Source: Bryobacterales bacterium (lineage in GTDB: Bacteria > Acidobacteriota > Terriglobia > Bryobacterales > Bryobacteraceae). Taken from it: 14,246 bases of DNA. The notes beneath the pieces are model-generated. The model made no database searches. It was given only the letters and a program-made list of their open reading frames with translations, and was not told where the DNA came from. The translations under genes and the position numbers were made by a program. This document shows positions 1 to 8,359 of the stretch, piece by piece (position 1 is the first letter of the stretch; each line of letters begins with the position of its first letter). The DNA is taken from positions 11,699 through 25,944 of the forward strand of contig DOZZ01000279.1 of NCBI GenBank assembly GCA_003517725.1, given 5' to 3'.

Positions 1-353
1 AGGTGAATGCGCCAGGGGCTGGCGTCGCGCGGCAACTCGGCCCGCAGCACGGCAATCGAATCTTCGAAGCGGTCCAGCGCGTAGAGAGCCCGCGCCTCAA
101 AATAACAAGCGTCCTCGAGCCTCGGGTTCAAAGCGCAGGCACGCTGCAGCGGATCCAAAGCCAGCGCGTAGTCCGCCTTGGCGGCGTAGGTGACGCCCAG
201 CGCTTTCCAGACCCTGGCATCGGAGGGATGCTCGCGCGAAACGCGAGCGAGCACGGCGATCGCCTCGTCGTAGCGGCCGCCCGCGAACAAAGCCGCGCCC
301 CGCTCGTAGTCACCGGGCGCGAGCATCAGGCATAGCAAAATTACCCAATCCAT
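1..353 (-). CDS. TPR-repeat protein, N-terminal part (runs off left edge)
   Basis: Reading the minus strand from an ATG at 353 gives 117 residues with no stop before the window edge, so the C-terminus is missing. Residues 1-12 (MDWVILLCLMLA) form a short hydrophobic start that could be a signal peptide or weak anchor. Three helix-turn-helix units follow with tetratricopeptide spacing, at about residues 16-43 (AGGRYDEAIAVLARV), 46-79 (ALGVTYAAKADYALALDPLQ) and 80-113 (EARALYALDRFEDSIAVLR). Such repeats form scaffolds for protein-protein contact; the partner cannot be told from here. The gene is divergent from the secreted-protein gene at 438, with 84 bp between the two starts. The TPR fold is clear; the specific role is unknown. 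Confidence 0.82.
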   Translation of the reverse strand, partial: MDWVILLCLMLAPGDYERGAALFAGGRYDEAIAVLARVSREHPSDARVWKALGVTYAAKADYALALDPLQRACALNPRLEDACYFEARALYALDRFEDSIAVLRAELPRDASPWRIH

Positions 354-377
354 TGTCAGTTTCGACACCTACTAAAC

Positions 378-407
378 TTGGCGGATAGCACTCTGAAAGA
401 GTATAAT
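378..407 (+). promoter_or_regulatory. Sigma70-like promoter of first secreted paralog
   Basis: A perfect -10 TATAAT lies at 402-407 with a weaker -35 TTGGCG at 378-383 (18-nt spacer). An ACTCT-GAA-AGAGT inverted repeat (390-402) sits between the two boxes and just touches the -10; it could be an operator. The same -10 and downstream leader recur before the second paralog at 968-973, which supports function. The repeat in the spacer does not recur there. Confidence 0.6.
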
Positions 408-437
408 TCCGCAAATCAAAGAAGGAGGACATTCTAA

Positions 438-905
438 ATGTCCATCGCGCAGTTACGAAGAGCCGGATTTTTGGCATGCATTCTGACGGCCGGACTATTG
501 GCCGCCGACAGCCCGTTCGTGGGCACCTGGAAACTGAATACCGCAAAGTCGAAATTGGCGTCCAGCGGTATAGGCCAGAGTACGGTAGTGGTGGAAGCCA
601 CGGCGAGCGGCTTGAAGAGCACGATAACTGGCGTGAATGCCAAGGGAGAGCCCGTCAACTTCAGCTATGAGGCCACGCTCGACGGGAAAGCCGCCACCGT
701 GACGGGCAGCCCCACCGTGGATTCCACGATGCTCACGCAAGTGAACCCCCACCACATCACGGCCACCGGCACGAAAGACGGCAAGACCGTCTATTCCGAT
801 CACCGTCACGTTTCAAAAGACGGCAAGACCATGACGATTGAGCGCGACGCGACCAGCGCCGACGGCCAGAAATATCACGCCAAGCTGGTGTTAGACCGCC
901 AGTAA
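438..905 (+). CDS. Small secreted protein, tandem paralog 1 (unknown function)
   Basis: A 155-residue protein with a clear signal peptide: basic start (QLRR), hydrophobic core (FLACILTAGLLA) and a likely cut after about residue 22 (LLA/ADSPF). The mature part starts with FVGTWKLN and a KSKL motif, continues with alternating beta-like stretches (FSYEATLDGKAATVTG), and ends with VSKDGKTMTIERD. From memory this GTWKLN...KSKL layout is common among uncharacterised secreted acidobacterial proteins and looks lipocalin-like, but I cannot assign a ligand. Start ATG 438 has a strong Shine-Dalgarno (AAGGAGG, 422-428). The next gene at 1000 is a close paralog, about 77% identical by manual alignment. 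No cysteine remains in the mature part. Confidence 0.85.
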   Translation: MSIAQLRRAGFLACILTAGLLAADSPFVGTWKLNTAKSKLASSGIGQSTVVVEATASGLKSTITGVNAKGEPVNFSYEATLDGKAATVTGSPTVDSTMLTQVNPHHITATGTKDGKTVYSDHRHVSKDGKTMTIERDATSADGQKYHAKLVLDRQ

Positions 906-930
906 GCTGCTATCTAGTAGGGGAATGCCG

Positions 931-960
931 GGAGGCCTACCCTGTGGCGCGCAGGCCTCC
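931..960 (+). terminator. Perfect 8-bp hairpin between the paralogs (possible terminator or attenuator)
   Basis: GGAGGCCT (931-938) is an exact inverted repeat of AGGCCTCC (953-960), with a 14-nt loop. It follows the stop of paralog 1 by 25 nt. There is no T-tract after it, so it is not a classical intrinsic terminator. It also covers the putative -35 (944-949, GTGGCG) of the next promoter, so a structural or regulatory role is possible. Confidence 0.4.
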
Positions 961-973
961 AGGCGAGTATAAT
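944..973 (+). promoter_or_regulatory. Promoter of second secreted paralog
   Basis: TATAAT at 968-973 is identical to the copy upstream of paralog 1. A GTGGCG at 944-949 lies at the same 18-nt spacing as TTGGCG in the first promoter. The spacer differs from copy 1 and lies partly in the right arm of the preceding hairpin. Its own promoter suggests paralog 2 can be expressed independently. Confidence 0.55.
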
Positions 974-999
974 TCAGCAAATCAAAGGAGGACATCCTA

Positions 1000-1467
1000 A
1001 TGTCCATCGCGCAGTTACGAAGAGCCGGATTTCTGGCTTGCATCCTGACGGCCGGGTTATTGGCAGCCGACAGCCCGTTCGTGGGCACCTGGAAACTGAA
1101 TGTCGAAAAATCAAAATTGGCAACCAGCGGAATAGGCCAGAGTTCGGTGGTGGTGGAGGAAACACCGAACGGGCTGAAGAGTACTGTAACGGCGACCAAT
1201 GCCAAAGGGGAACCCATCAACTTCAGCTACGCGGCAACGCTCGACGGCAAAGCCGCCACGGTCACGGGTACCACGATGTTTGATTCCGTTACGCTGACGC
1301 CGGTGGATGCCCAGCACATCAAAGCCGTCGGTACGAAAGACGGAAAGGTTGTGTATACCGACCAGCGCCAGGTTTCGAAGGACGGCAAGACCATGACGAT
1401 TGAGCGCGACGGAACCAACGCCGATGGCTCGAGTTATCACGCGACGCTGGTTTTCGAGCGTCAATAA
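1000..1467 (+). CDS. Small secreted protein, tandem paralog 2 (unknown function)
   Basis: A 155-residue protein of the same length as its upstream neighbour. The first 34 residues (signal peptide plus FVGTWKLN) are identical, and about 35 substitutions are spread over the mature part. Conserved blocks include NAKGEP, ATLDGKAATVTG, GTKDGK and VSKDGKTMTIERD; the most changed stretch is around residues 91-112. Shine-Dalgarno AAAGGAGG (984-991) lies 8 nt before the ATG. A hairpin with a T-rich tail follows at 1483-1540. The protein is probably exported to the periplasm or outside the cell. Function is unknown; a lipocalin-like beta fold is a guess from the alternating pattern. Confidence 0.85.
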   Translation: MSIAQLRRAGFLACILTAGLLAADSPFVGTWKLNVEKSKLATSGIGQSSVVVEETPNGLKSTVTATNAKGEPINFSYAATLDGKAATVTGTTMFDSVTLTPVDAQHIKAVGTKDGKVVYTDQRQVSKDGKTMTIERDGTNADGSSYHATLVFERQ

Positions 1468-1482
1468 CGGTAAGGCACGTTT

Positions 1483-1540
1483 GGTGGGGAGGCTTTGTAT
1501 TTGCAGCCTCTCCACCGACCTTCTAATTTTTCGATTTTTT
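1483..1540 (+). terminator. Intrinsic terminator after second secreted paralog
   Basis: GGTGGGGAGGCT (1483-1494) pairs with AGCCTCTCCACC (1505-1516) as a 12-bp stem with one G-U wobble and a 10-nt loop. T-rich runs follow (TTTTT near 1527-1531 and TTTTTT at 1535-1540). The T-runs begin about 10 nt after the stem, further than usual. The site lies between convergent genes and overlaps the 3' end of the minus-strand gene that stops at 1523. Confidence 0.65.
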
Positions 1541-1918
1541 GTGGTGTTGGGCTTCCCGCTCGGCGTGGAACTGATCGAATTCCGCGACCTGGGGACCGAC
1601 CATGAGCGCGCGCACCTCCCGGACCTGGTCCGCGTGCAAGGCTTTCCACTCCGGATCCAAGCGGGCCCGCAGGGCGTCGGCGCGCTGACGCGTGTTGTCC
1701 AGAATCTGGCCGACCTGCGCTACCTGCGCATCGCTTAAATGGCAGCGGGAGCGGACCTCTTCGAGGTACTTGCGCTTCCATTCCTCCGGACTGCGCGGGA
1801 CGACGTTGGCGCTGACCGTGCGCATGGTGTAGGCCCGGTCAGCGAGAAAGCCGGTGGCCAAGCCTCCCACAAAAACCAGGACCAGGTAAGTCCAGACAGA
1901 AAGGCGCGAACGATCCAT
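1523..1918 (-). CDS. Membrane-anchored helical protein, LTXXQ / heavy-metal-sensor-like
   Basis: A 131-residue protein with one N-terminal membrane segment (about residues 8-26, VWTYLVLVFVGGLATGF), then a helical, charged region that should lie in the periplasm. Two LTXXQ-like turns can be seen: LSDAQVAQVGQIL (61-73) and LMVGPQVAEFDQF (105-117). Their spacing fits the Spy/CpxP/CnrX group of small all-helical periplasmic sensors or chaperones. The tail is basic with HHKK. Its ATG shares one base with the stop of the preceding gene (TAATG), so translation is probably coupled. It is third in an operon after an ECF sigma factor and an anti-sigma-like protein, so a sensor or partner role in that circuit is likely. 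The signal it would detect is not visible. Confidence 0.7.
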   Translation of the reverse strand: MDRSRLSVWTYLVLVFVGGLATGFLADRAYTMRTVSANVVPRSPEEWKRKYLEEVRSRCHLSDAQVAQVGQILDNTRQRADALRARLDPEWKALHADQVREVRALMVGPQVAEFDQFHAEREAQHHKKSKN

Positions 1919-2283
1919 TAGTGGGCCTGGCGCTCTGCCGGCGAGTCGACTTCAAAAGCGGCCGGCTCGAGATAGAACGAGCTGGCCCGGGCATTATCGG
2001 CGGATAGCACTTCCACGTAGGATTCGGCGTGCCACTGGCGGGTCTGCCGGGCACCCTCGACGGCCACCAAGCCGCCCAAAAGGAGGGCCAGCGAGGCCGC
2101 CGCCGCCGCGAAGAATCGGGCGCCGCGCTCGAAGGCGCTATAGCGTGACCGGCGCGCTTCGATCTTAAGCCAAAGATGGGGCATGAACTGGGGGCTGCTG
2201 TCGGGCTCGCCAACGGCGTCCCGATAACGCTGCCAAAGCCGTTCCAGTTCCGCTTCCGAACCGCCCAATCGAGAGTTGTTCAT
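1918..2283 (-). CDS. Putative membrane anti-sigma factor
   Basis: A 121-residue protein. An acidic/helical cytoplasmic part (1-54) carries an FMPHLWLKIEARR motif (33-45), followed by one membrane segment (about 55-77, rich in A/L/G) and a short outer tail of about 44 residues. That layout, and the position directly after an ECF sigma gene, fit a membrane-bound anti-sigma factor. There is no cysteine, so it is not a zinc-binding (HxxxCxxC) anti-sigma domain. I chose ATG 2283 because it overlaps the sigma stop as ATGA; an in-frame ATG at 2301 would add six residues (MGNGFQ). The family call is inferred mainly from topology and context. Confidence 0.68.
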   Translation of the reverse strand: MNNSRLGGSEAELERLWQRYRDAVGEPDSSPQFMPHLWLKIEARRSRYSAFERGARFFAAAAASLALLLGGLVAVEGARQTRQWHAESYVEVLSADNARASSFYLEPAAFEVDSPAERQAH

Positions 2284-2843
2284 TTGGAATCCGTTCCCCA
2301 TGCTTTCAGAACCCGTTTCCGGGCACGGAACAGCCTTACTTTCAACGCGTTCTCATTGACATGATATATCTTTTCCATTTCGCGCAAAGAGAGGCCCTCC
2401 ACTTCTTTTAATGTCAGCAGCAGGCGATCCGCCTCGCTCAGGTGGCTGAGCAGCCCTTCCACCGTCTCGCGGACCTGCTGTTTCTGCCCGTCTTCCAAAT
2501 GCGCGCGGGAACTGGCCGAGGCGTCGGCCATGATCATCTGCTGCTCCGAAAGGTCCGCCATGCGGGACTCGGGCCGGCGCTTGTGTTTCCGCAGAAAGTC
2601 GTAACACGCGTTGGTGGTCAACCGGTACAGCCAAGGCTCGAACATCTCGGCACTGCGCAACTGGTCCAGCGAGAAATAGACCCGCAAAAACACTTCCTGC
2701 CCAACATCCTCGACCTCCGCGGGCCGATTAATCAACCGGGCGATGGTTCCCAAGATTCGTCGGCGGTAAATCTGCACCACCTCGTTGAAGGCTACGCCAT
2801 CGCCGCTTTGTGCCCGCCGGATAAGCTCGAAATCGACTGCCAT
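2280..2843 (-). CDS. ECF-type RNA polymerase sigma factor (sigma-70 family, RpoE-like)
   Basis: A 187-residue protein with the two ECF domains. Sigma-2 spans about residues 20-90, including VEDVGQEVFLRVY and EPWLYRLTTNACYDFLRKHKRR (core binding and -10 recognition). Sigma-4 spans about 126-178, with LLLTLKEVEGLSLREMEKIY followed by ALKVRLFRARKRV (the -35 recognition helix). The start ATG at 2843 begins at the usual DFELIRRAQSGD motif; an in-frame TTG at 2858 would add five residues. It recruits RNA polymerase to an unknown regulon and is probably held inactive by the anti-sigma-like product encoded directly downstream. It is divergent from hsp20, with 188 bp between the two starts. Confidence 0.93.
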   Translation of the reverse strand: MAVDFELIRRAQSGDGVAFNEVVQIYRRRILGTIARLINRPAEVEDVGQEVFLRVYFSLDQLRSAEMFEPWLYRLTTNACYDFLRKHKRRPESRMADLSEQQMIMADASASSRAHLEDGQKQQVRETVEGLLSHLSEADRLLLTLKEVEGLSLREMEKIYHVNENALKVRLFRARKRVLKAWGTDSK

Positions 2844-2862
2844 CGTGGCTGGCAACAATGGA

Positions 2863-2889
2863 GGCGCGCCAGCAAGTCTTCAGGTTACA
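2863..2889 (-). promoter_or_regulatory. Possible ECF-type (autoregulatory) promoter for the sigma operon
   Basis: On the minus strand TGTAAC (positions 2889-2884) resembles the AAC-containing -35 element used by many ECF sigma factors. At 17 nt downstream the sequence is CGCC (2866-2863), only a weak match to typical CGTC-like -10 elements. Position relative to the sigma start (2843) is right, but the match is partial. Confidence 0.25.
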
Positions 2890-2938
2890 AGGGTTTGAAC
2901 AAAGAAGCAAAAAGCGCCAAGTGGTGGTCGCGAGAGGC

Positions 2939-2967
2939 TTGACACATAAACACTCATATTTTATTAT
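2939..2967 (+). promoter_or_regulatory. Near-consensus sigma70 promoter of hsp20
   Basis: TTGACA (2939-2944, perfect -35), a 17-nt spacer and TATTAT (2962-2967, five of six) form the strongest promoter match in the window. Transcription would start near 2974, giving a leader of about 58 nt before the hsp20 ATG. No CIRCE or HspR-type operator is visible next to it, nor a sigma32-type -10. Confidence 0.8.
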
Positions 2968-2975
2968 TTTGATGT

Positions 2976-2997
2976 AGGCAGATGAAGTGAGCTGCCT
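2976..2997 (+). promoter_or_regulatory. Small hairpin at the start of the hsp20 leader
   Basis: AGGCAG (2976-2981) and CTGCCT (2992-2997) form a perfect 6-bp inverted repeat with a 10-nt loop, immediately after the predicted transcription start. It could stabilise the 5' end of the mRNA or be a protein-binding site. It does not enclose the Shine-Dalgarno (AAAGGA, 3014-3019). Confidence 0.35.
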
Positions 2998-3031
2998 GAA
3001 TCTTAATCCAGCGAAAGGAAATCTAACAGTC

Positions 3032-3454
3032 ATGAGCATCACTCACGATCCCTTCCAGGGTCTGCGGATTTTCGAAGACGCCGTGACCCGTCTGATGAGC
3101 GAACCGCGCACGGCGCGGCCGTGGTCGCCGGCCGTCGACATTCTGGAGAGCGAAAACGAACTGGTGGTGAAAGCCGACCTGCCGGACGTCAAAGAGAACG
3201 ACATCGATGTGCAGGTGGAACGGCAGACGCTGACGATTCGCGGCGAGCGCAAGTTTGAAAAGGACGAGAATGCCGGTTTTCACCGCATTGAGCGCAGCTA
3301 CGACTCATTTCTGCGGAGCTTCGCGGTGCCCTCGACGGTGGAAACCGAGAAAGTGGCGGCCGAGTATAAGAACGGCGTGCTGACAGTACGGCTGCCCAAG
3401 AAGGAAGCCGCCAAACCGCGCCAGGTGAAGATCCAGGTGGCGAACGGACAGTAA
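3032..3454 (+). CDS. Hsp20 / alpha-crystallin family small heat-shock protein
   Basis: A 140-residue holdase that binds unfolding proteins in the cytoplasm and hands them to disaggregases. The alpha-crystallin domain covers about residues 33-122 and starts PAVDILESENELVV. It contains ADLPDVKENDIDV, RSYDSFLRSFAVP and the signature GVLTVRLPKKE (115-125). A short C-terminal tail has a VKIQV motif (I134-x-V136, IxI/V type) used for oligomer assembly. Start ATG 3032 follows Shine-Dalgarno AAAGGA; an in-frame ATG at 2987 lies inside the leader hairpin and would add 15 non-family residues. It has a strong promoter upstream, an intrinsic terminator downstream and clpB next, a natural functional pair. 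Confidence 0.95.
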   Translation: MSITHDPFQGLRIFEDAVTRLMSEPRTARPWSPAVDILESENELVVKADLPDVKENDIDVQVERQTLTIRGERKFEKDENAGFHRIERSYDSFLRSFAVPSTVETEKVAAEYKNGVLTVRLPKKEAAKPRQVKIQVANGQ

Positions 3455-3486
3455 AGCCGCTCTGGCATCCAATCTGATGGTAAAGG

Positions 3487-3523
3487 GACGCCGGTGCGCG
3501 ATGCAGCCCGGCGTCTTGTTTTT
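3487..3523 (+). terminator. Intrinsic terminator between hsp20 and clpB
   Basis: GACGCCGG (3487-3494) and CCGGCGTC (3508-3515) form a perfect 8-bp GC-rich stem with a 13-nt loop, directly followed by TTGTTTTT (3516-3523). It ends only 23 nt before the clpB start, so it should either separate the two genes or let a fraction of transcripts read through. Confidence 0.85.
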
Positions 3524-3546
3524 GAGTACAGGCAAGCAGGAGAACT

Positions 3547-6201
<2,655 letters not shown>

Positions 6202-6266
6202 ACACGTAGCCTGTCGCACTCTTCGCGGTTCGACCGGCTTGTGTGTATACGATAGCAAAGCACGCC

Positions 6267-7118
6267 ATGCATAGTCATAACGGCATCAAAACAGTTCTGC
6301 TATTGGGAGCGCTGAGCGCGATTTTTCTGGTCGCGGGGTCGGCCATAGCGGGCCGGCAAGGGCTGATCTATGGCCTGGGCTTCGCGGTCCTGACCAACGT
6401 CTTCAGCTACTTTTTTTCGGACAAGCTGGCGCTGTCGATGTCGGGCGCGCAGCCTCTTACCGAGGCTGAAAATCCCGAGATTTACCGGCGCGTCGCCCCG
6501 CTCGTTCGCAATCTTTGCAACCGCATGCAGTTGCCGCTGCCGAAGCTTTACATCACGCCGGAGGAGTCGCCCAACGCGTTCGCCACGGGGCGCGATCCGA
6601 ACCACTCATCGCTGGCGTTTACGGCCGGCATTCTGCAGGTAATGAATAACAGCGAACTGGAAGGTGTCGTCGCGCATGAGCTGGGCCACGTGCTGCACCG
6701 CGACATTCTGATCAGCTCCGTCGCCGCGACGGTGGCGGCCGCCATCACGGCTTTGGCGCGCATGGCATTCTGGTTTGGCGGGCGGCGCGACGACGAGGAA
6801 GAAGGCGGCGGTGTCGGGGCAATCGCGATGATGATTCTGGCGCCCATCGCGGCGCTGCTGATCCAGATGGCGATTTCTCGGACGCGCGAATACGATGCGG
6901 ATGCGGCCTCGGCGAAGTATACGGGCAACCCGCAGGAGCTGATCTCGGCGCTGACCAAGCTCGAGAGCTGGTCGCAGCGCATTCCGATGGACGTGAACCC
7001 CGCGACGTCGCACCTCTACATCATCAAGCCGTTCACGGGCCAGAGCCTGATGCGCATGTTCTCGACGCACCCCAGCACGGCGGACCGCATCGCGCGGCTT
7101 GAAAGCATGCGCGGATGA
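6267..7118 (+). CDS. htpX: HtpX-type M48 zinc metalloprotease (membrane)
   Basis: A 283-residue inner-membrane protease that degrades misfolded membrane proteins. Two N-terminal membrane segments (about residues 6-29 and 32-52) precede the family motif SDKLALSMSGA. The zinc site is HELGH (137-141), with the third ligand Glu208 in SRTREYDADA. Two more hydrophobic segments flank an acidic loop (RRDDEEEGGG). The C-terminus has the usual MFSTHPSTADRIARL. I chose ATG 6267, since family proteins begin near the NGIKTVLLLG segment; a GTG at 6243 would add eight residues. It lies 65 nt after clpB with no visible terminator, and shares ATGA with the next gene. Membrane quality control fits the neighbouring cytosolic chaperones. 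Confidence 0.94.
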   Translation: MHSHNGIKTVLLLGALSAIFLVAGSAIAGRQGLIYGLGFAVLTNVFSYFFSDKLALSMSGAQPLTEAENPEIYRRVAPLVRNLCNRMQLPLPKLYITPEESPNAFATGRDPNHSSLAFTAGILQVMNNSELEGVVAHELGHVLHRDILISSVAATVAAAITALARMAFWFGGRRDDEEEGGGVGAIAMMILAPIAALLIQMAISRTREYDADAASAKYTGNPQELISALTKLESWSQRIPMDVNPATSHLYIIKPFTGQSLMRMFSTHPSTADRIARLESMRG

Positions 7119-8275
7119 CCGCGGTGCAAGTGAACCGCAAAGGCGCGGGGCGCATTGCCGCGGGCCACCCCTGGATCTTCAAAACGGACATTCTGCACAC
7201 CGGCGGGGCCGGGCGCGGCGACGTAGTGCGCGTGACGGACCAGGCCGGGCGCACGCTGGGCACGGGGCATTACAGCAGCGCATCGCAGATTGCCCTGCGT
7301 ATGTTGTCGGCGCGCGTTGAAAACGTAGACCGCGCGTTTTTCCGTGAGCGCATCGCGGCCGCCGCGCGCCACCGGCAGCGTATGGTGCAAGATGCGACGG
7401 CCTACCGGCTGGTGTTTGCCGAAGCCGACCTGCTGCCGGCGCTGATTATCGATTGCTACGGGCAATATCTGGTGGTGCAGGCGCTCGATCAGGGCATGGA
7501 CCGGGCGCTGCCCGAAATTGTGGCGGCGCTGCTCGATGTGTTTGAGCCCGCCGGCATTCTGGCGCGCAACGATGCCGGCGTGCGCTCGCTTGAGGAGTTG
7601 CCGCGCGAAGTGCGCGTGCTGCACGGCGAGATTCCCAAGACAGTCGCGATCCAGATGAACGGACTGACCATGTTCGCGGACCTGACGCACGGACAGAAGA
7701 CCGGGGTGTTTCTGGATCAACGCGAGAACTACGTGGCCGCCGCGCAATATGCCGGCGGGCGCGCGCTCGATTGCTTCACGTCGACGGGCGGCTTCGCGCT
7801 GCACATGGCCGCCCGCTGCGAGAGTGTCGAGGCCATCGACAGCAGTGAAACAGCGCTACGCACGGCACGCCGCAATGCTGACGAGAACGGTATCGGCAAC
7901 GTGGACTTTCGGGAGGCGGACAGCTTCGCGGTGCTGGCGGGGCACGCGTCGGCGCGGCGCATGTTCGATACCGTGGTGCTGGATCCGCCTGCTTTTGCGA
8001 AGACGCGCGGGCAGATGGAGGGCGCGCTGCGCGGCTATCGCGAGATCAACCAGCGCGCGCTGCGAATTCTGAAACCGGGCGGGATGCTGATCACGTGCTC
8101 CTGCTCGCAGCATCTGGGCGAAGCGGATTTTCTGGAACTGCTGGCGGAGGCGGCACTGGACGCCCGGCGTACGGTGCGCGTGATCGAGCGGCGCATGCAG
8201 AGCCGCGATCATCCGGTGCTGCTGACGGTGCCGGAGACGATGTACTTGAAGTGTTTGATTGTGGAGTGCTGGTAA
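7115..8275 (+). CDS. rlmI: RlmI-type 23S rRNA (cytosine-5) methyltransferase
   Basis: A 386-residue SAM-dependent RNA methyltransferase of the RlmI/YccW group; E. coli RlmI modifies C1962 of 23S rRNA, but the target here is inferred. The N-terminus (about 1-75) is a PUA RNA-binding domain with GHPWIFKTDI. The middle holds the family signature TGVFLDQRENY (196-206). The Rossmann methyltransferase domain has ALDCFTSTGGFALHMA (SAM site), VLDPPAFAK (DPP at 290-292) and TCSCS (328-331), which supplies the catalytic cysteine. The ATG overlaps the htpX stop as ATGA, so the two are translated together. The pairing of an rRNA modifier with a membrane protease has no obvious mechanistic reason; both may belong to a stress-response transcript. 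Confidence 0.92.
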   Translation: MTAVQVNRKGAGRIAAGHPWIFKTDILHTGGAGRGDVVRVTDQAGRTLGTGHYSSASQIALRMLSARVENVDRAFFRERIAAAARHRQRMVQDATAYRLVFAEADLLPALIIDCYGQYLVVQALDQGMDRALPEIVAALLDVFEPAGILARNDAGVRSLEELPREVRVLHGEIPKTVAIQMNGLTMFADLTHGQKTGVFLDQRENYVAAAQYAGGRALDCFTSTGGFALHMAARCESVEAIDSSETALRTARRNADENGIGNVDFREADSFAVLAGHASARRMFDTVVLDPPAFAKTRGQMEGALRGYREINQRALRILKPGGMLITCSCSQHLGEADFLELLAEAALDARRTVRVIERRMQSRDHPVLLTVPETMYLKCLIVECW

Positions 8276-8295
8276 GACGCTGGATTTGAGCGGCT

Positions 8296-8344
8296 GGGGA
8301 CACAGCACTTTGCGCGAAGCCCACGCGCAAACTGATATGTCCCC
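8296..8344. repeat. Nested GGGGACA-tipped palindrome between convergent genes
   Basis: The outer arms GGGGACA (8296-8302) and TGTCCCC (8338-8344) are perfect. The inner arms TTTGCGCG (8309-8316) and CGCGCAAA (8324-8331) are also perfect, with a 7-nt loop, and two 6-nt unpaired sides separate the stems. It lies between the stop of the rRNA methyltransferase (8275) and the stop of the radical SAM gene (8360), so it may stop transcription in both directions, although there is no T-tract. GGGGACA-tipped imperfect palindromes resemble REP-type dispersed repeats mobilised by RAYT transposases; that link is from memory. Confidence 0.6.
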
Positions 8345-8359
8345 GAGTGGTCTCAGCTC

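Larger units (their letters stand above)
399..1467 (+). repeat. Tandem gene duplication including promoter -10, leader and ORF
   Basis: Two copies start at 399 and 965, with a gene-to-gene period of 562 bp. Both share GAGTATAATTC, then GCAAATCAAAG, then a GGAGGACAT Shine-Dalgarno region and an ORF of identical length. Copy 2 lacks 3 nt before the Shine-Dalgarno and 1 nt before the ATG. The first 34 codons encode identical residues, with only about six differences in 102 nt, all silent. The rest of the ORFs differ at about 35 of 155 residues. Confidence 0.88.

Noticed and set aside
3..335. 110-codon plus-strand frame at the left edge
   Set aside because: The minus strand encodes clear TPR units in this stretch.
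384..407. CIRCE (HrcA operator) suggested by AGCACTC...GAGT upstream of the first secreted gene
   Set aside because: Spacing is 5 rather than 9 nt, the right arm (GAGTATAA) does not match GAGTGCTAA, and the gene is not a chaperone.
2442..2942. 166-codon plus-strand frame opposite the sigma factor
   Set aside because: The ECF sigma on the minus strand is certain, and this frame would run through the hsp20 -35 element.
6202..6266. Terminator between clpB and htpX
   Set aside because: The only inverted repeat (CGGT-TCG-ACCG near 6226) has 4 bp and no T-run, so co-transcription is more likely.
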